Source: Diphasiastrum complanatum
Taxonomy: Eukaryota; Streptophyta; Lycopodiopsida; Lycopodiales; Lycopodiaceae
Direction of reading: 5' to 3'
Assembly: GCA_029204225.1 (NCBI GenBank)
Contig: CM055103.1
Span: 23,366,663-23,430,662 of the forward strand
DNA: 64,000 nt
In this document: one piece after another, positions 33,201-45,829 of the stretch
How the letters are laid out: every line of letters starts with the position of its first letter
How positions within the stretch are numbered: the stretch's first letter is position 1
Translations under genes and position numbers: made by a program
The notes under the pieces: generated by a model
Databases searched by the model: none
Seen by the model: the letters and a program-made list of their open reading frames with translations, nothing else
Told to the model about the DNA's origin: nothing

Positions 33201-34235
33201 TAAATCCTTCAAGTCTTTTGGTTGAAAGATGGGAAAAAAAAACTTTATGGCATCCATTGTTTACTTGCTTGAAGTAAAACTCCAAACCAAAAATGGATAC
33301 TATATTGATACCATTTTAATTTCAAATTGTGTGCCCCTTATTCAGGTATCGATATGTGCATTGATGGGCTAAAATCAGCCTGAGTTGGGTATCGACCGTA
33401 GTATCACAAAATCATGTACTGGTCGGGTATGTTCTACGATACCATTGTTGATAACACTCGAGCACCTATATACCTGCCCAACACTAGAGTTTAATGTATG
33501 TCTTGCTCAAGAAAGACATTTAGATAACTCTGGTACAAGTTAGCACTAACATAACTGCCAGTAAGCTAACCTGTAAGTGTGTTAGTCCCTTAACCTTATT
33601 GGCAGAACCATGCTTGGTTTGCTTCCATTGATTGAAAGCAAAATACAGTACTAATGTAGTTGTGTAACAAATTGTTTCATTTTCTTCCTACGACAATGGC
33701 TAGAGCTGCCAAGTCTCCACCCATGCACATTGCTCTTTGCAGTACCTATAACGCGAGTTCAATCAAGAAGTGTAGCTTTACTATTTAGAAGGTGGGCCAC
33801 CAAGAAAGCTGAAGGATCCACTAAGAATGGCCGAGACTTATTGCCAAAGAACTATGGGGGTAAAAAGTTTGGAGGTCAGAAACTAATTTTTTGCAAAATA
33901 ATATAGCCACACAAAAGACTTTGTTGGAATGGGCAGAGATCACACTCCTTTTGTACTTACCATAGGGCAGGTGCATTTTCAAAAGAACAAGTTGACAATT
34001 CATAAATGGGTGCATAATCTTCCATTCGTAGCACCAGCTCTCCATCCTTTGTTTCAAACTAAGGATTGCAAAAAGCTTGATTGGGGTCTCCACCTTTCAA
34101 TATGTCTTTAGAGTTTTAATAGTCTCCTTTCTACAAGACTGTTTTCTATAATTACGGCAAATGCAAGTCAAAATTACACCTTTGTGGCTAGTTGCAAGTG
34201 TTCAAGTTCTGTTACATACTTATATTTTCAACTTG
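30256..34235. other. Long spacer without recognised gene
   Basis: It contains a purine-rich AGGG/CAA stretch at 30.6-30.95 kb, a 63-bp tandem duplication at 31785-31910 and otherwise AT-rich DNA. The longest small ORF, 86 codons at 32.87 kb, has no motif I know. No RNA gene was recognised. Confidence 0.4.
31785..31910. repeat. Tandem duplication, two 63-bp copies
   Basis: Copies at 31785-31847 and 31848-31910 begin ATTTTCATGTAACATTTGGC and differ at about two positions, so the duplication is recent. Confidence 0.9.
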
Positions 34236-34238
34236 TGT

Positions 34239-34242
<4 letters not shown>

Positions 34243-34321
<79 letters not shown>
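34243..34321. repeat. (CT)n microsatellite followed by a short GA tract
   Basis: About 79 bases of CT, followed by GAGAGAGAGA, which makes a small inverted repeat at the 3' end. Confidence 0.95.
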
Positions 34322-34322
<1 letters not shown>

Positions 34323-34650
34323 GAGAGAGAGAGAGATATCCATTCAAATCGTTCACTTAAACAGTCTATTGCATGTGACACAAGCCTCTCTCAATATAGA
34401 CAAACAGAATACAGAATAGAAGTCCGCCTGCGAGCAAGACAAGTTTGTAACCAGGATCCACAAAGATCCAAGAAGTCTGCTAGTAAGCGAGACATTATTC
34501 ATGGGAGGAGGCCGCTTCTCTTACACCAACATGTTGTGTGGGTCTGTCATACAACGCACGAAAAATGAGAAGATCAATAGATGATATTGTAGCCATTCGC
34601 ACATATCACTCTTATCTTGTCTGATCTTGAATGAATTGTTGTTCGCCATC
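34322..34650. other. Leader-like spacer before copia H gag
   Basis: No gene is seen. The position suggests the 5' untranslated leader or LTR remnant of copia H, but no primer-binding site was found. Confidence 0.3.
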
Positions 34651-34729
34651 GTTTGTGTATCTCATTCATTCATTTTATCGATTCCGCACACTGGTTGAAT
34701 TTTGTTGAATGCTCTGTTAATCTAAAACT

Positions 34730-35150
34730 TAGATCAGCAATGCCTGTCTACATTCTGGAGGACTGGAGGAATGATACAGCTAATAGAGAACACCTTGATC
34801 ACAAGGATGGTTCTGACCAAGCCCTCTATGGCAACAAAGAAAAATCCAAGAAACAATTAAAACCTAAGAGGGAGTCGAATCAAAGGCATGATCATGATCA
34901 GCAAACAAAAGAGACTAGCAAAGGCAAGTGGAAGAACTAAGGGAGGTCGAAACAACAAGATGGAGAAAAGAAGACTTGCGTGAGATGCAGAAGAGATGGG
35001 CACACAATTGATACATGTTGGCTCAATCCAAAAATTGAATGTATCCACTGCCATAAGAAGGGTCATGCAGCCATGGATTGTCGCCTGAATCCAAGGAACA
35101 AACCAGCATAGAAACAGACATGAGAACAACAACAGTTCATTCTATGTATG
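34730..35150 (+). pseudogene. Copia element H: gag C-terminus with two zinc knuckles
   Basis: Basic, Lys/Gln-rich gag tail followed by two good CX2CX4HX4C knuckles, CVRCRRDGHTIDTC (34977-35018) and CIHCHKKGHAAMDC (35040-35081). An in-frame TAA lies between the basic region and the first knuckle (about 34938), with more stops after RNKPA. The sequence then meets an inverted protease-integrase segment. The 5' part of gag is missing or unrecognisable. Confidence 0.82.
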
Positions 35151-35154
35151 GATG

Positions 35155-36240
35155 TATGCAGCTGTAGCTACTGCTTCCGCCCATAGTACTCTTGGAGCTT
35201 TTGAGTAGGCCATCATACATTTGGCAGCTTTCATCAGGGTCCTATTCTTCCTCTTTGCAACACCGTTGTACTACGGTGTGTAGGCTAGAGTCACTTGTGT
35301 GAATGATGCCATGATCATTGTAGAAGTCAGTGAAGCGATTCGAGATGTATTCGCCACCTCAATCTGTCCTAATCTGCTTGACTTTATTGTCTGTGCATCT
35401 CTCTGTCCAATTCACATATTCTGTGAGTTTATCAAGTGCTTCTGATTTATTCTGAATGAAGTACACCCTGGTGAATTTACTATAATCATCAATGAAGGTT
35501 ATGTAATATTTCGAGCCGCCTACTGAGATCACATTGAAAGACCCACAGATGTCAGAATGCACTAACTCCAGAATCTTGGTCTTTCTGTAGGAGTCTTTAA
35601 CAAATGGAGTGCGTGACATCTTACCCTTCAAATATGCATCACAGGTGGTCGAATTGGCTGCATTTGAGATGCTGACCTCTATTATTGCTCCATAATGGCT
35701 TGCTTGATAAAGTGCCATTGAGTTCATGTGGCATAGTCTCATGTGCTACAGAGTGTCTGGCGAATCATCATGAGCCTGATGCACTTGATCAGCAGGCAGG
35801 CGTACCTTCAGGTGATATAGATTACCTTTTCTTCTGTCTTGAGTGATCAGGGTACTGGTACTGGCATCAACAACGTTGCATGCTTCGTCAGAAAATGTCA
35901 CACGCATCCCTGCATCAGCTATTCTTGCCACAGAAAGCAAGTCCTGTTGTAGTGTAGGCATGAACAGAACGTCTTCAAGTCATCTGTCTCTGCCATTCGT
36001 GTTGAGCCACAGTGACCCAATACCGTTCACTTGATGGTTAGATCCATCTCCAAGAACAATGAATCTTGATGGATCAGCACTTCGAAAATCTGACATTATT
36101 CGCCTTGATGTCACAAAGTATGAGGTGGCTCTTGAATCTAGGATCACCTCATGTGTGTCAGGCATTTGCACATAGATCTGCAAATTGTAGGCGGTTGAAC
36201 AATTCGTTCTCTCTTTGTCCATTTTTTAGCTCTCAGTCTC
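35155..36240 (-). pseudogene. Copia element H: inverted protease and integrase-core segment
   Basis: On the minus strand the order is protease (HEVILDSRATSYFVTSRRIM; DSR replaces the active-site DSG), LQQDLLSVARIADAGMRVTF, the pre-integrase block (MRLCHMNSMALYQ; CDAYLKGKMSRTPF), integrase (LELVHSDICGSF; YYITFIDDYSKFTRVYFI; VKQIRTD) and, at the far end near 35.2 kb, KAPRVLWAEAVATAAYIHT. Gag of the same element precedes it on the plus strand and the integrase C-terminus follows on the plus strand. The segment therefore appears flipped in place. A few stops are present. Confidence 0.85.
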
Positions 36241-36261
36241 AAGATAGGGAAGTCTGGTGTC

Positions 36262-36567
36262 CCTCACATGACACCACATGAACTATGGTGGGGTAGAAAT
36301 CCCAACCTATCTCACATCAGAATCTTTGGTTGTGCAGCTTATGCACATATTCACAATAAGCTTCCAAAAAAGCTTGATGAGAAATCTGAACATGGATTTC
36401 TGGTAGGTTATGACAACAATTCATCATACTACAGAGTCTACATGCCAAACACGAACACTATGAAGACAGTGAGAGATGTCAGATTTGATGAGAGCAGGAT
36501 AATGTCCAATGATGATTCTGTCAACTATGAGTTCTGGAAAGACAGTACTATGTTTTGCCACCAGTGA
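36262..36567 (+). pseudogene. Copia element H: integrase C-terminal part
   Basis: The frame begins TPHELWWGRNPNLSHIRIFG, then HGFLVGYDNNSSYYRVYMPN and VRDVRFDESRI. This is the region that follows the integrase core in copia polyproteins, and it fits where the inverted segment leaves off (AAYIHT). The frame ends after TMFCHQ, with no RT behind it. Confidence 0.85.
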
Positions 36568-37055
36568 CAGAGGGAGAAGAAGAAGAACTCAAAAACAAAG
36601 ATTTTCGAGTCGCTTCACATGCAAGTGACGAATGCTGAATCACTCCTACAATCCCCCAGAATGTAGTTAGGCACTGTTGATCTTTGTTTATAAAATTAAT
36701 GCAGCATTCAACATAGTTTCAACCAAGGTGCGAAATTCAAATGAACAAGAAAACTCAGACATACGAATAACAGCAGACACATTTGCATTCGAGATCAGAC
36801 GCAACAAGAAAAATCATCTATATTGATCTTCCTCTATTTTCTTCAAGCATTGCATGCAAATCCACGCAGTGCATTGGCGTGGGAGAAACACGGTTCTCTC
36901 ACGAGTAATTGTCTTGCTTTACTAGCGGACAGTTGGATCTATTTGATGTGAAATAGATCTTGTTTTAGAGAGATTTGTGTAGCTAGTGAGAATCAATTCA
37001 CAAATAGTTGCAAGATCTTTCATAGGAGGAGATAGTACTCTATTATTGGATCCTA
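36568..37055. other. Spacer between copia H and copia G
   Basis: No gene. No convincing 5' LTR end or primer-binding site for element G was found, so G seems 5'-truncated or its leader has diverged. A GTGAAATAGATC-type inverted stretch lies near 36.94 kb. Confidence 0.3.
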
Positions 37056-37109
37056 TTGAGAGTGTGTAGCAACATTTATTGTTCATCATTTGAGTTTTCT
37101 TCACTTCAA

Positions 37110-40100
37110 ATGTCTTCAATGGGTTCATCCTTGTTGGAACCAAGTGAAAGATTGTCCACTTCAAACTATTCAATTTGGAAAATGAGGATGGAGTCCATCT
37201 TGATCCTTCAAGACGTGATGGACATAGTTCTTGGCCTTGAAGAAGAACCACAAGTTCTTCAAGAGGTTCAAAAATACAAAAAGAGAGCTAGGATGGCTCT
37301 CCACTACATTAAGATGAATGTCTCTAATGAGATATTGAGGGAGATAGGTACTTGTACAACAGCCAAAGAAGCTTGGGATTGTCTCAAGACTATCTATGAG
37401 GCTAAGAATACATCTAGGCTTCTCACTCTTAGGAATCAAATCTTTCAAAGTAGCCAAAAGAGTGATGAGAGTGCATCTAGTTATGTTTTGAGAGTAAAAG
37501 ATATTCATAGAGAACTTGCTTGTATTGGTGATTCCATCAATCAAAATGAGCTAGTTCAAGTCATTCTCAATGGCTTGAGAAGTGAGTTTGATAATCTTGT
37601 CCAATCCTATGCCATTAAGGAGGAGCTACCAAGTTTGGAGGCTCTCCAAAGTGTGCTAATTTCAGAAGAATCAAGACAAGAGTACAAGCTCTTGAGGATG
37701 GACAAGCTCTCTCTCACTTATAATGATGGCAAAGCTCTCTTTGCCAAGGATAAGCACAAAGGGAGGAGCAAGAACCAACATCAACAATCCTCAAGCAAGG
37801 ACAAAGTTAAATCCAAAGACAAAGATGAGAAGGAAGATGATTCCTCTAATGCTTCATCATCCAAGCTCAAGAAGAAGAAGATCAAGTTCTTTTATTATGG
37901 CAAGAAAGGCCATTATGCAACCAATTGCTTCAAGAAGAAGAATCAACTCAAGCAAGCCAACATTACCAATGAGAAGGAAGACACTATTGCAAGTGATGGA
38001 GAGGGATCTCTTATGGCCTCTAGTTTCTCATCTACTCCTTTCAAGAAGGACGGCCTATGGTATATTGATAGTGGAGCCTCTTCACATATGTGTAGCTCCA
38101 AGGACTCTTTCTCTTCTATTGCACCTTATGATGGAGTCAAGAAATCAATATACACTGCAAATGATTTTGAATGTCCTATTGAAGGCATAGGGAACATTCC
38201 CTTGAAGCTTGCATCCTCTAAAGTTCTTTCTCTCTCTAAAGTTCTTTATGTACCTAAGCTTACTAAGAATCTTATTAGTGTTGGCCAATTGCTTGATAAT
38301 GGCCTTGATGTAAAATTCAATGTTGATACTTGCACTATCAAAAATAATGATGAGATACTTGCATTAGGATCTAGATTTGGAGGCATCTATAAACTAGATC
38401 CAAATGAGTATGTGAATGGTTGTAATGTTGCTCTTGTGAACAAGCTCTCTATGGAGGAATTATGGCATAGGAGGTTGGGACATCCCAACTACAAATCCAT
38501 GCTCTCTATGATCAAAGAAGCCAAAGCTATTGGCTTGCCAAAGTCATTCTCCAAGAAGATCAAGCCTTGTGAGGCTTGTGCTATTGCTAATTCTCACAAA
38601 AAGCCATTTACAAGATCTTCTATCAAAAGCAAGCATCCTTTGGAGTTAATCCACTCGGATGTGCATTTCTCATCAACTACAGGCAAGGGAGGAGCCACTT
38701 GTTTTGTTACTTTCATTGATGATTTCACAAGATTCACTTGGATATATCTTCTTGCTTCCAAATCTATGGTGTTTGATCATTCCCTTATTTTCAAAGCTTA
38801 TGTAGAGAAGCAATTCTCATTCAAGATTAAAGCTCTTAGAAGTGATGGAGGTGATGAATATATCTCCAATAAATTTCAAGATTTTTGTGAGCTTGAAGGC
38901 ATCAAAAGAGAGTTCTCTTGTGCCTACTCTCCATCACAAAATGGAGTGGTCAAGAGAAAGAATAGATCTCTATGTGAATGTGCAAAATCTATGAGAATTG
39001 AGGCATCTTTGCCCAAAGATTTTTGGGGAGAAGCCATTAATTGTGCAAATTATCTTTGCAATAGGCTCCCACATATAGCTCTTGGAGGAAGCTCACCATA
39101 TGAGATCTTATATTTGAAGAAGCCTAAGGTTGATCACCTTAGAGTTTCTGGATGCATATGCTTTGTCCATATTCCCTTGGAAACAAGGAAGAAGGAAGAT
39201 CCTAGTGCATGCAAAGGGATCGTGGTTGGATACTCATTCACCAAGAAGGCCTATAGAGTCTTTATACTCTCTACTTCTCAAGTTATTGAAAGTAGAGATG
39301 TTGTCTTTCATGAAGATCAGCACTCATCTTTTGAAGAGGCCGAGATCAAGAAGTCTATGGATGCATCAACAATTATTGATTTTGAAGACAATCATGATGT
39401 GATGGGGTCGATATTTGAAGAAGACTCTCCGCGTATTTTCTCACCAAGAAGATCCATGAGAGATAAATCAAAGCCTAAGAGGATCTCATATGTTGACAAA
39501 GGCAAACAAGTGGATCTTGATTCCACTAATTATGTTTTTTATGTCTCTCATGAAGAGCCAAAGAATGTACAAGAGGCACTCAATACCAAGGAGTGGTATG
39601 ATGCCATGAAGCAAGAGTATGATGCATTGATCACCAACAATACTTGGGAGCTTGTGGATCCTCCATCCAACAAGCATGTGATTGGTTGCAAGTGGGTATT
39701 TCGGATCAAGTTCAATCATGATGGCACCATCAATAAGCATAAAGCAAGATTATGTGCCAAAGGATTTGCTGAAATCCATGGCCTTGATTATGAGGGGACC
39801 TTTGCACCTGTTGAAAAGATGGTGACAATAAGAATTCTTATTTCTCTTGCTTGTTCCTTTAAGTGGAAGGTGTTCCATTTAAATGTATCCAATGATTTTC
39901 TAAATGGTTATCTTGAGGAGGAGATCTATATGGAACAACCTCAAGGATTCATCAAGGATGAGTCCAAAGTGTGCTTGCTCTTCAAAAGTCTTTATGGACT
40001 CAAGCAAGCACCAAGATCATGGTATTCAAGACTTAATTCTTTTCTTATCTCACTAGGATTTACTCTTAGTGACTATGATCCTTCCATGTATCTAAAGTTT

Positions 40101-41097
40101 GTTGATAGCAATATTGTCATTCTTCTTATTTATGTTGATGACATTATTCTTTGTGGAAGTTGTATCAAGCTAGTTGATGAAACTAAGCTAGCACTTGGAA
40201 GTGAGTTTAAAATGCAAGATCTAGGAGAGGTACATTACATCCTAGGCCTAGAAATTGTTTTTTTATGAAAATCATGTCTTTATATGCCAATCTAGATATG
40301 CTCACTCTATGTTGAAAAAGTTCCATATGGAAAATTCTAAGAGCATAGATACTCCAATGGAGCAAATTGTAAAAGATCCTAATAAAGGTGATGGAAGATC
40401 CTTTGAGCACATCACACTTTTTAGGAGTCTTGTAGGCTCCTTGATTTGGCTTACCATTATTAGGCCCGATCTAAGTTTCTGTGTGCACAAATTGAGTCAA
40501 TTTATGCAAGATCCTAAGATCCATCATTGGAAGATGGCCAAGAGGATTCTAAGATATGTATCTTCATCTTGTGATTATGGTCTACTCTATAAAAGTGAAG
40601 ATCTATCCATTGTTGGCTACTCGGATTCGGACTTCGCAAGTGACAAGATGGATCGAAAGTCTATTAGTGCATACACTATTTTTCTTGGAGGCAATCTAAT
40701 ATCTTGGCTTTCCAAAAAGCAAGATATTATATCTCTCTCTTCATGTGAGGCCGAGTACAAAGCACTCACTACAACTACCAAAGAAGTGCTTTGGATCAAG
40801 AGGTTACTAATGGAGCTAAAGTGCATCAAGGAAGATGATCTACCAATGATCAAGTGTGATAACATCTCAGCCCAAGCTCTTGCCAATAGTCCCATATTTC
40901 AAGCAAGAAGCAAGCACATAGAAGTGGCACACCATTTTGTGAGAGAAAATCTTATTGGAGGAGAAATCTATTTGGAGCATGTCAACTCGTCCTCTTGTAT
41001 TGTTGATCTACTCACCAAGCCTTTGAGCAAAAGTGCTTTCATCAAGCATAGATTTAATCTTGGAGTTATATCAAGATCAATGCTCAAATCTTCATAG
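37110..41097 (+). pseudogene. Copia element G: almost full-length polyprotein, catalytically dead
   Basis: One frame runs from the probable start ATG at 37110 (MSSMGSSLLEPSERLSTSNY) to 40266; a frame change in a T-run at about 40258-40264 moves to the frame that ends at 41097. Order: gag (DUF4219/UBN2), knuckle, protease (WYIDSGASSHM, Asp codon 38067-38069), pre-integrase (LWHRRLGHPNYKSM), integrase (LELIHSDVHFSS; LRSDGGDEYIS), RT (CKWVFRIKFNHDGTINKHKA; YVDD at 40131-40142) and RNase H (SLSSCEAEYKALTTTTKEVL). Lesions at key residues: knuckle Cys to Phe (37887-37889) and Cys to Tyr (37896-37898), integrase Glu to Lys in NGVVKRKNRS (38952-38954), and RT Asp to Asn in FHLNVSNDFL (39882-39884). 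The protease and YVDD remain. It should not transpose on its own. Confidence 0.92.
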
Positions 41098-41115
41098 ACA
41101 ATTTTTTAGGAGGAG

Positions 41116-41350
41116 TGTGAAGAATTCAAAAAGATTATCTATATTAGATATAGGGGTCTTATGTTTTTACATCAAGCATCTAGGTGTAGGATGTTGATAG
41201 CAACAAATTTGGCATAGATGGCAAATTATGCATTTCCACTTGTAATGCCACTATTGAGCCAAAATAGAGTAAGAGGCTAAACTCGTGGTAATTAGAGTGT
41301 AGACAAGTGTAATGCCTTTGTTTGATGAATTCTAAGAGGTCCAATAGGAT
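41116..41350 (+). repeat. Start of copia G 3' LTR, interrupted
   Basis: A purine tract (TTAGGAGGAG) after the G stop codon is followed by TGTGAAGAATTC, the LTR start. About 235 bases later the sequence passes into the second duplicated-module ORF, so the LTR is probably interrupted or truncated. Confidence 0.6.
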
Positions 41351-41356
41351 TTAGAG

Positions 41357-42475
41357 GTGGAACCATGTGAGGTTCAAGATGCAAAGATAGATGTCACTTT
41401 CATGAAAGTAACTTGGATTTATTTTATGTCCTTGGAAAGTATTTTGCTTGGAACTTTGGACAAGTTCAAACTTGTTGTTATTATCCAAGAGAAATCAATC
41501 AAGAATAAGGAGCAATCACAAAATGAAAATTGTTTGATTTATGATCTCATGTCAACTTATGAAGAACCATTTTGCTTTGAAGAGATTTTTGTATCTCAAA
41601 GGTGGATTAAGGCAATACTAGTTGAGTGTGATGCCTTAAAAGATAGCAAATATGTTTTCCTTGTAAGCTTACATTAGTTATGAAGTCAAGGAAATGGAAA
41701 TATCTTCATAATGTAGGATCTTTTGGTTTCAATAAGATCACGAATGATGTGTTCATTCATAAAGATGAAAATTGTAAGTTTTCAATCTTAAAGGCAAGTT
41801 GTAAACTTCTTATGAGAATAAGTGAAGCATCCAAAGTGGACACTTATATCCATAAGCAAGTAGTTAGCCTTATTGAGATGGAAATGCCTTTTGATTTCAA
41901 TATTAGAAAAATCATGCCAAGTTGTGGTGATTTTTGGACTTATGTTTCTAGCATAAGTAATTTTGATAATCATAGTAAGTGCATATTGTGTGGTCATAGT
42001 TGTTGTGATCATTATGAGACATGGAGGTCTCGGATTTCCATCAAGAAGGAGCATCATGAAGAGGATCTTAAGGAGTCATCTCAAGGTTCAAGTGTGCCAA
42101 GGATTGAGGAGGAGAGACCTTCTCAAGTTGTGATTCCAAAAAGAAACTCAAGAAACATGGTTGAACCCATGTGGCTCACATTTCAAGGGAAAGAGGAGCA
42201 TATCTCATGTGGTATACATCTCATACTTACTTCTCTTATGTCATTTGATAAATCAATCTGCTTTAGTGAGATCATTGCATCTCAAAATTGGAGTAAAGCC
42301 ATACTAGTTGAGTATGAAGTCTCTCTTGAGAACATAGATGATGTTCTTAAAAGGTTGAAATTGATTTTAAATCAATTAGAAAGCAAATGGTTATTTGCTC
42401 TTGAGTCATGCAAGAGCAAAAGTGATTTGTTCACTCATAGTTTGAAAATTTGTATTGAGACAAACTGTAAATTTG
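41357..42475 (+). pseudogene. Copia-derived ORF with internally duplicated module, copy 2
   Basis: Plus-strand homologue of the minus-strand ORF at 17.3-19.0 kb. It keeps the integrase-like TWIYFMSLESILLGTLDKFK, module 1 (CFEEIFVSQRWIKAILVE ... DTYIHKQVVSLIEMEMPFDF) and the first half of module 2 (CFSEIIASQNWSKAILVEYE ... LESKWLFALESCKSKSDLF). It is cut off at about 42475 by an unrelated fragment. A one-base frame change lies at about 41660-41680. Where copy 1 has the TAA at 18062-18064, this copy has Gln (RPSQVVIPKR). Size differences from copy 1 within the modules are 3, 12 and 12 bases, all preserving frame. Confidence 0.7.
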
Positions 42476-42477
42476 GT

Positions 42478-42640
42478 TTGACCATGCTACCTGGTTCATG
42501 ATGAATAACTTAGCCAATTTTTTTCCTGGTGCTTCCCTCCAAAAGCAGATGAATGCATTCTTTATGTGGCTTCATAAATTTGCTAGGGATGTAGTGGAAT
42601 CACACCTAATTTTTCTCTTTATCCACCAATACATGATGCT
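42478..42640 (+). mobile_element. Fragment of the Penelope-like element
   Basis: The frame (HATWFMMNNLANFFPGASLQ; MNAFFMWLHKFARDVVESHL) is homologous to 46826-46985 inside the larger element (HVVWFMMNNLGKFFLGAFLQ; INTFFLWLHKPTRDVAKVHI). It is a short scrap between two copia pieces, showing that the element exists in more than one copy. Confidence 0.75.
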
Positions 42641-43950
42641 TAATGAAATAAATAGCCGTTCTTCTCGAATATTCGTCAATGAAGGTAATAAAATACTTTT
42701 CATCAAGCAACGACGAAGTTTGCATTGGACCACATATATCTAAATGAACAATGTCTAGAACATCTTTTGCTGCATGCCTATGACTTGATCTAAAAGAAAT
42801 CATGGTCTGCTTTCCAAGGATGCTGCTATGATAGACAAGGAGGTCAACTTTGTTGGTTGGATAGTCAAGATCAAGTAATAGGGATTGTTTAGACATGTTC
42901 GACACAGATGTATGATTCAAGTGTCCTAATCTTTGATGTCATAGTAATGCTTTATTGAGAAGAATTGAGATTTTCAAGGCTTGACTAGTGTCAGAATGTC
43001 AATGTGCTAGTTTATATAAGTATCCATGCCTCTTGCGGAGTGTAAGGATCTTATTTGTCCTATCGATAATTCAGTATCAATCAGACTCAAACTCTATTTT
43101 ATGACCTAAATCAGTGATTCTACTTACTGATAACAGATTTCTAGAGAGTTAAGGTACATACAAAACTTTTGATAGTAGTCTGAATTGATCATGTTTGACC
43201 ATCAATCTCATAGTGCCTTCACCTTCGATAGCGTGTGTGCTATCGTCGCCAAGATGATCGTATTTCTTTGTACTGTAAGACGTATAGGAGTGAAAATGCT
43301 CACGATGATTGGCCATATGTTGAGTAGCTCTAGAATCCAAAAACCAAGAATCATCCAAGAGTGCCTTTTGGTCAAAGACCAAAAATGCTCCTTCGTCCAT
43401 GTCGAGGTCGGGAGATGCTGTGACTACATTCGCCTGTTGATCAGGTTACTTGCTGACATTCTTTGTTTTTAACACCCTACAATCCTGGATCTCACAATTA
43501 GTGCGGTTGCAATACTTCCAAAACATCTTCTTCTTCGACTGTGGATTTGATAATTGCTCTTGATTTTGCATTGGTTTCTGATTTGATGCGGATTGCTTAG
43601 AGTTTTTATGCTTATGTCATTTTGAGCCTTTGTTGACATATAGAGCATGAGATGATGAAGTCGACGAAGTGTCTTGACTTTTTAAATTGTCTTCTTGTAG
43701 CAACATAGTGGTCACTCTAGTAAGAGTTGAGACCGACTTTACTTTGAGAATCCATCTGGAACTTTAGTCTGTCGATAAATCAATGACGTTAAGAATGATG
43801 TTGTGCTGCGTTACAATTGGAAATCAATTATCTGATACTGAAGTTTGATACCGCAAACTGAAGGATATGATACTATGAAAAGTATCTAATGATATCGATT
43901 TGATATCGCAAAAGATATCAAGTAGTAGAGCTCTGATTATAATATTATAC
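42640..43950 (-). pseudogene. Copia element I: gag end, protease and integrase start
   Basis: On the minus strand from the primer-binding site: decayed gag, a zinc-knuckle remnant (CNRTNCEIQDC near 43.5 kb), protease (DDSWFLDSRATQHMANHREH; DSR where DSG is expected), then a broken pre-integrase part and LDIVHLDICGPMQT, YFITFIDEYSRRTAIYFIKH near 42.7 kb. It is truncated at about 42640 by the Penelope-like fragment. RT and RNase H are absent. Several stops and frame changes. Confidence 0.82.
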
Positions 43951-43963
43951 GCACTGATACCAT
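43951..43963 (-). other. Primer-binding site of copia I
   Basis: Minus-strand TGGTATCAGTGCG, an initiator tRNA-Met-type site directly next to the LTR end CA. Confidence 0.7.
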
Positions 43964-44764
43964 GTGGGAAAGAGGGAGGTGAAGTGGGTCGGTTCGACAA
44001 GTCGAAGACTATAATGATTTATCGAGCGCAGTGAGACTTAGTCTTCTTTCCTAATACAAATGATTATAGAGAAGCATACATTCTGACATAGTATTGAACA
44101 CAATAATAGAATAGATTAATTCAGTGAGTAGCATGTACATGTACAAATCAAATGATGAGAGCACAAAACAATTGCGGATAAAACCGCGTACTCTAAGCTA
44201 TCTCCGAGTAACTAAAAACTCTGTCTGATGCACTTATGTTGATAAAAATAAGTAGTAAGCGTGAATAGTAATACTCTAATAAAACTCTAAAAGAAACCTT
44301 CTGAAGAGAAAGAGAGTTTTGAACTTGAGAGTTGAGCTAAGATAGAAACTAAGTTGTATAAGTCTTTTACAATCAGCTATTTATACTAAAGCAATTGACG
44401 CACATCTAGTAGGACAACTAATTAGGTCGTAAATTGCAATAGCCAGTTGGCCATATGCACTGGCATCCATCCAATTAGGACTTCCCAAAAATTTACTTGC
44501 AAAGCAGTTAGGGCAAGGTTTTAGCTTCATATCAAGTGGAACAATGTTTGTCTTTCATCGACATGGCCGACGTCTTCAACTTGTCGTCGTCGTCGATAAG
44601 TCGGATGATGTCTGACTCTGTCAGAGCCACATGTTGAGCGATTCTCGAGTATTTCTGCAGACTGTGCAGAAACACGAAGACAATCGCAGAACTAGATAAT
44701 AGAGTGGATGAAGATTAAAGATCGATTATTCGGTTAGTCACTCCAAGAGTAGAATGATCCAACA
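43964..44764 (-). repeat. 5' LTR of copia I (801 bp)
   Basis: On the minus strand it begins TGTTGGATCATTCTACTC at 44764 and ends CCACA at 43964 against the primer-binding site. TG...CA ends and the position support a complete LTR. The 3' LTR is missing, so insertion age cannot be estimated here. Confidence 0.65.
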
Positions 44765-44787
44765 CTAAGAATACAATAATCCAACAA

Positions 44788-45803
<1,016 letters not shown>

Positions 45804-45829
45804 CTCGTGATGTAAACCTATCAACCTTT

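Noticed and set aside
33821-34111. Overlapping ORFs on both strands near 34 kb
   Set aside because: No domain resemblance and no splice context; likely chance.
39486-39740. Minus-strand ORFs within the copia G polyprotein
   Set aside because: Antisense shadows; the plus strand holds the recognisable domains.
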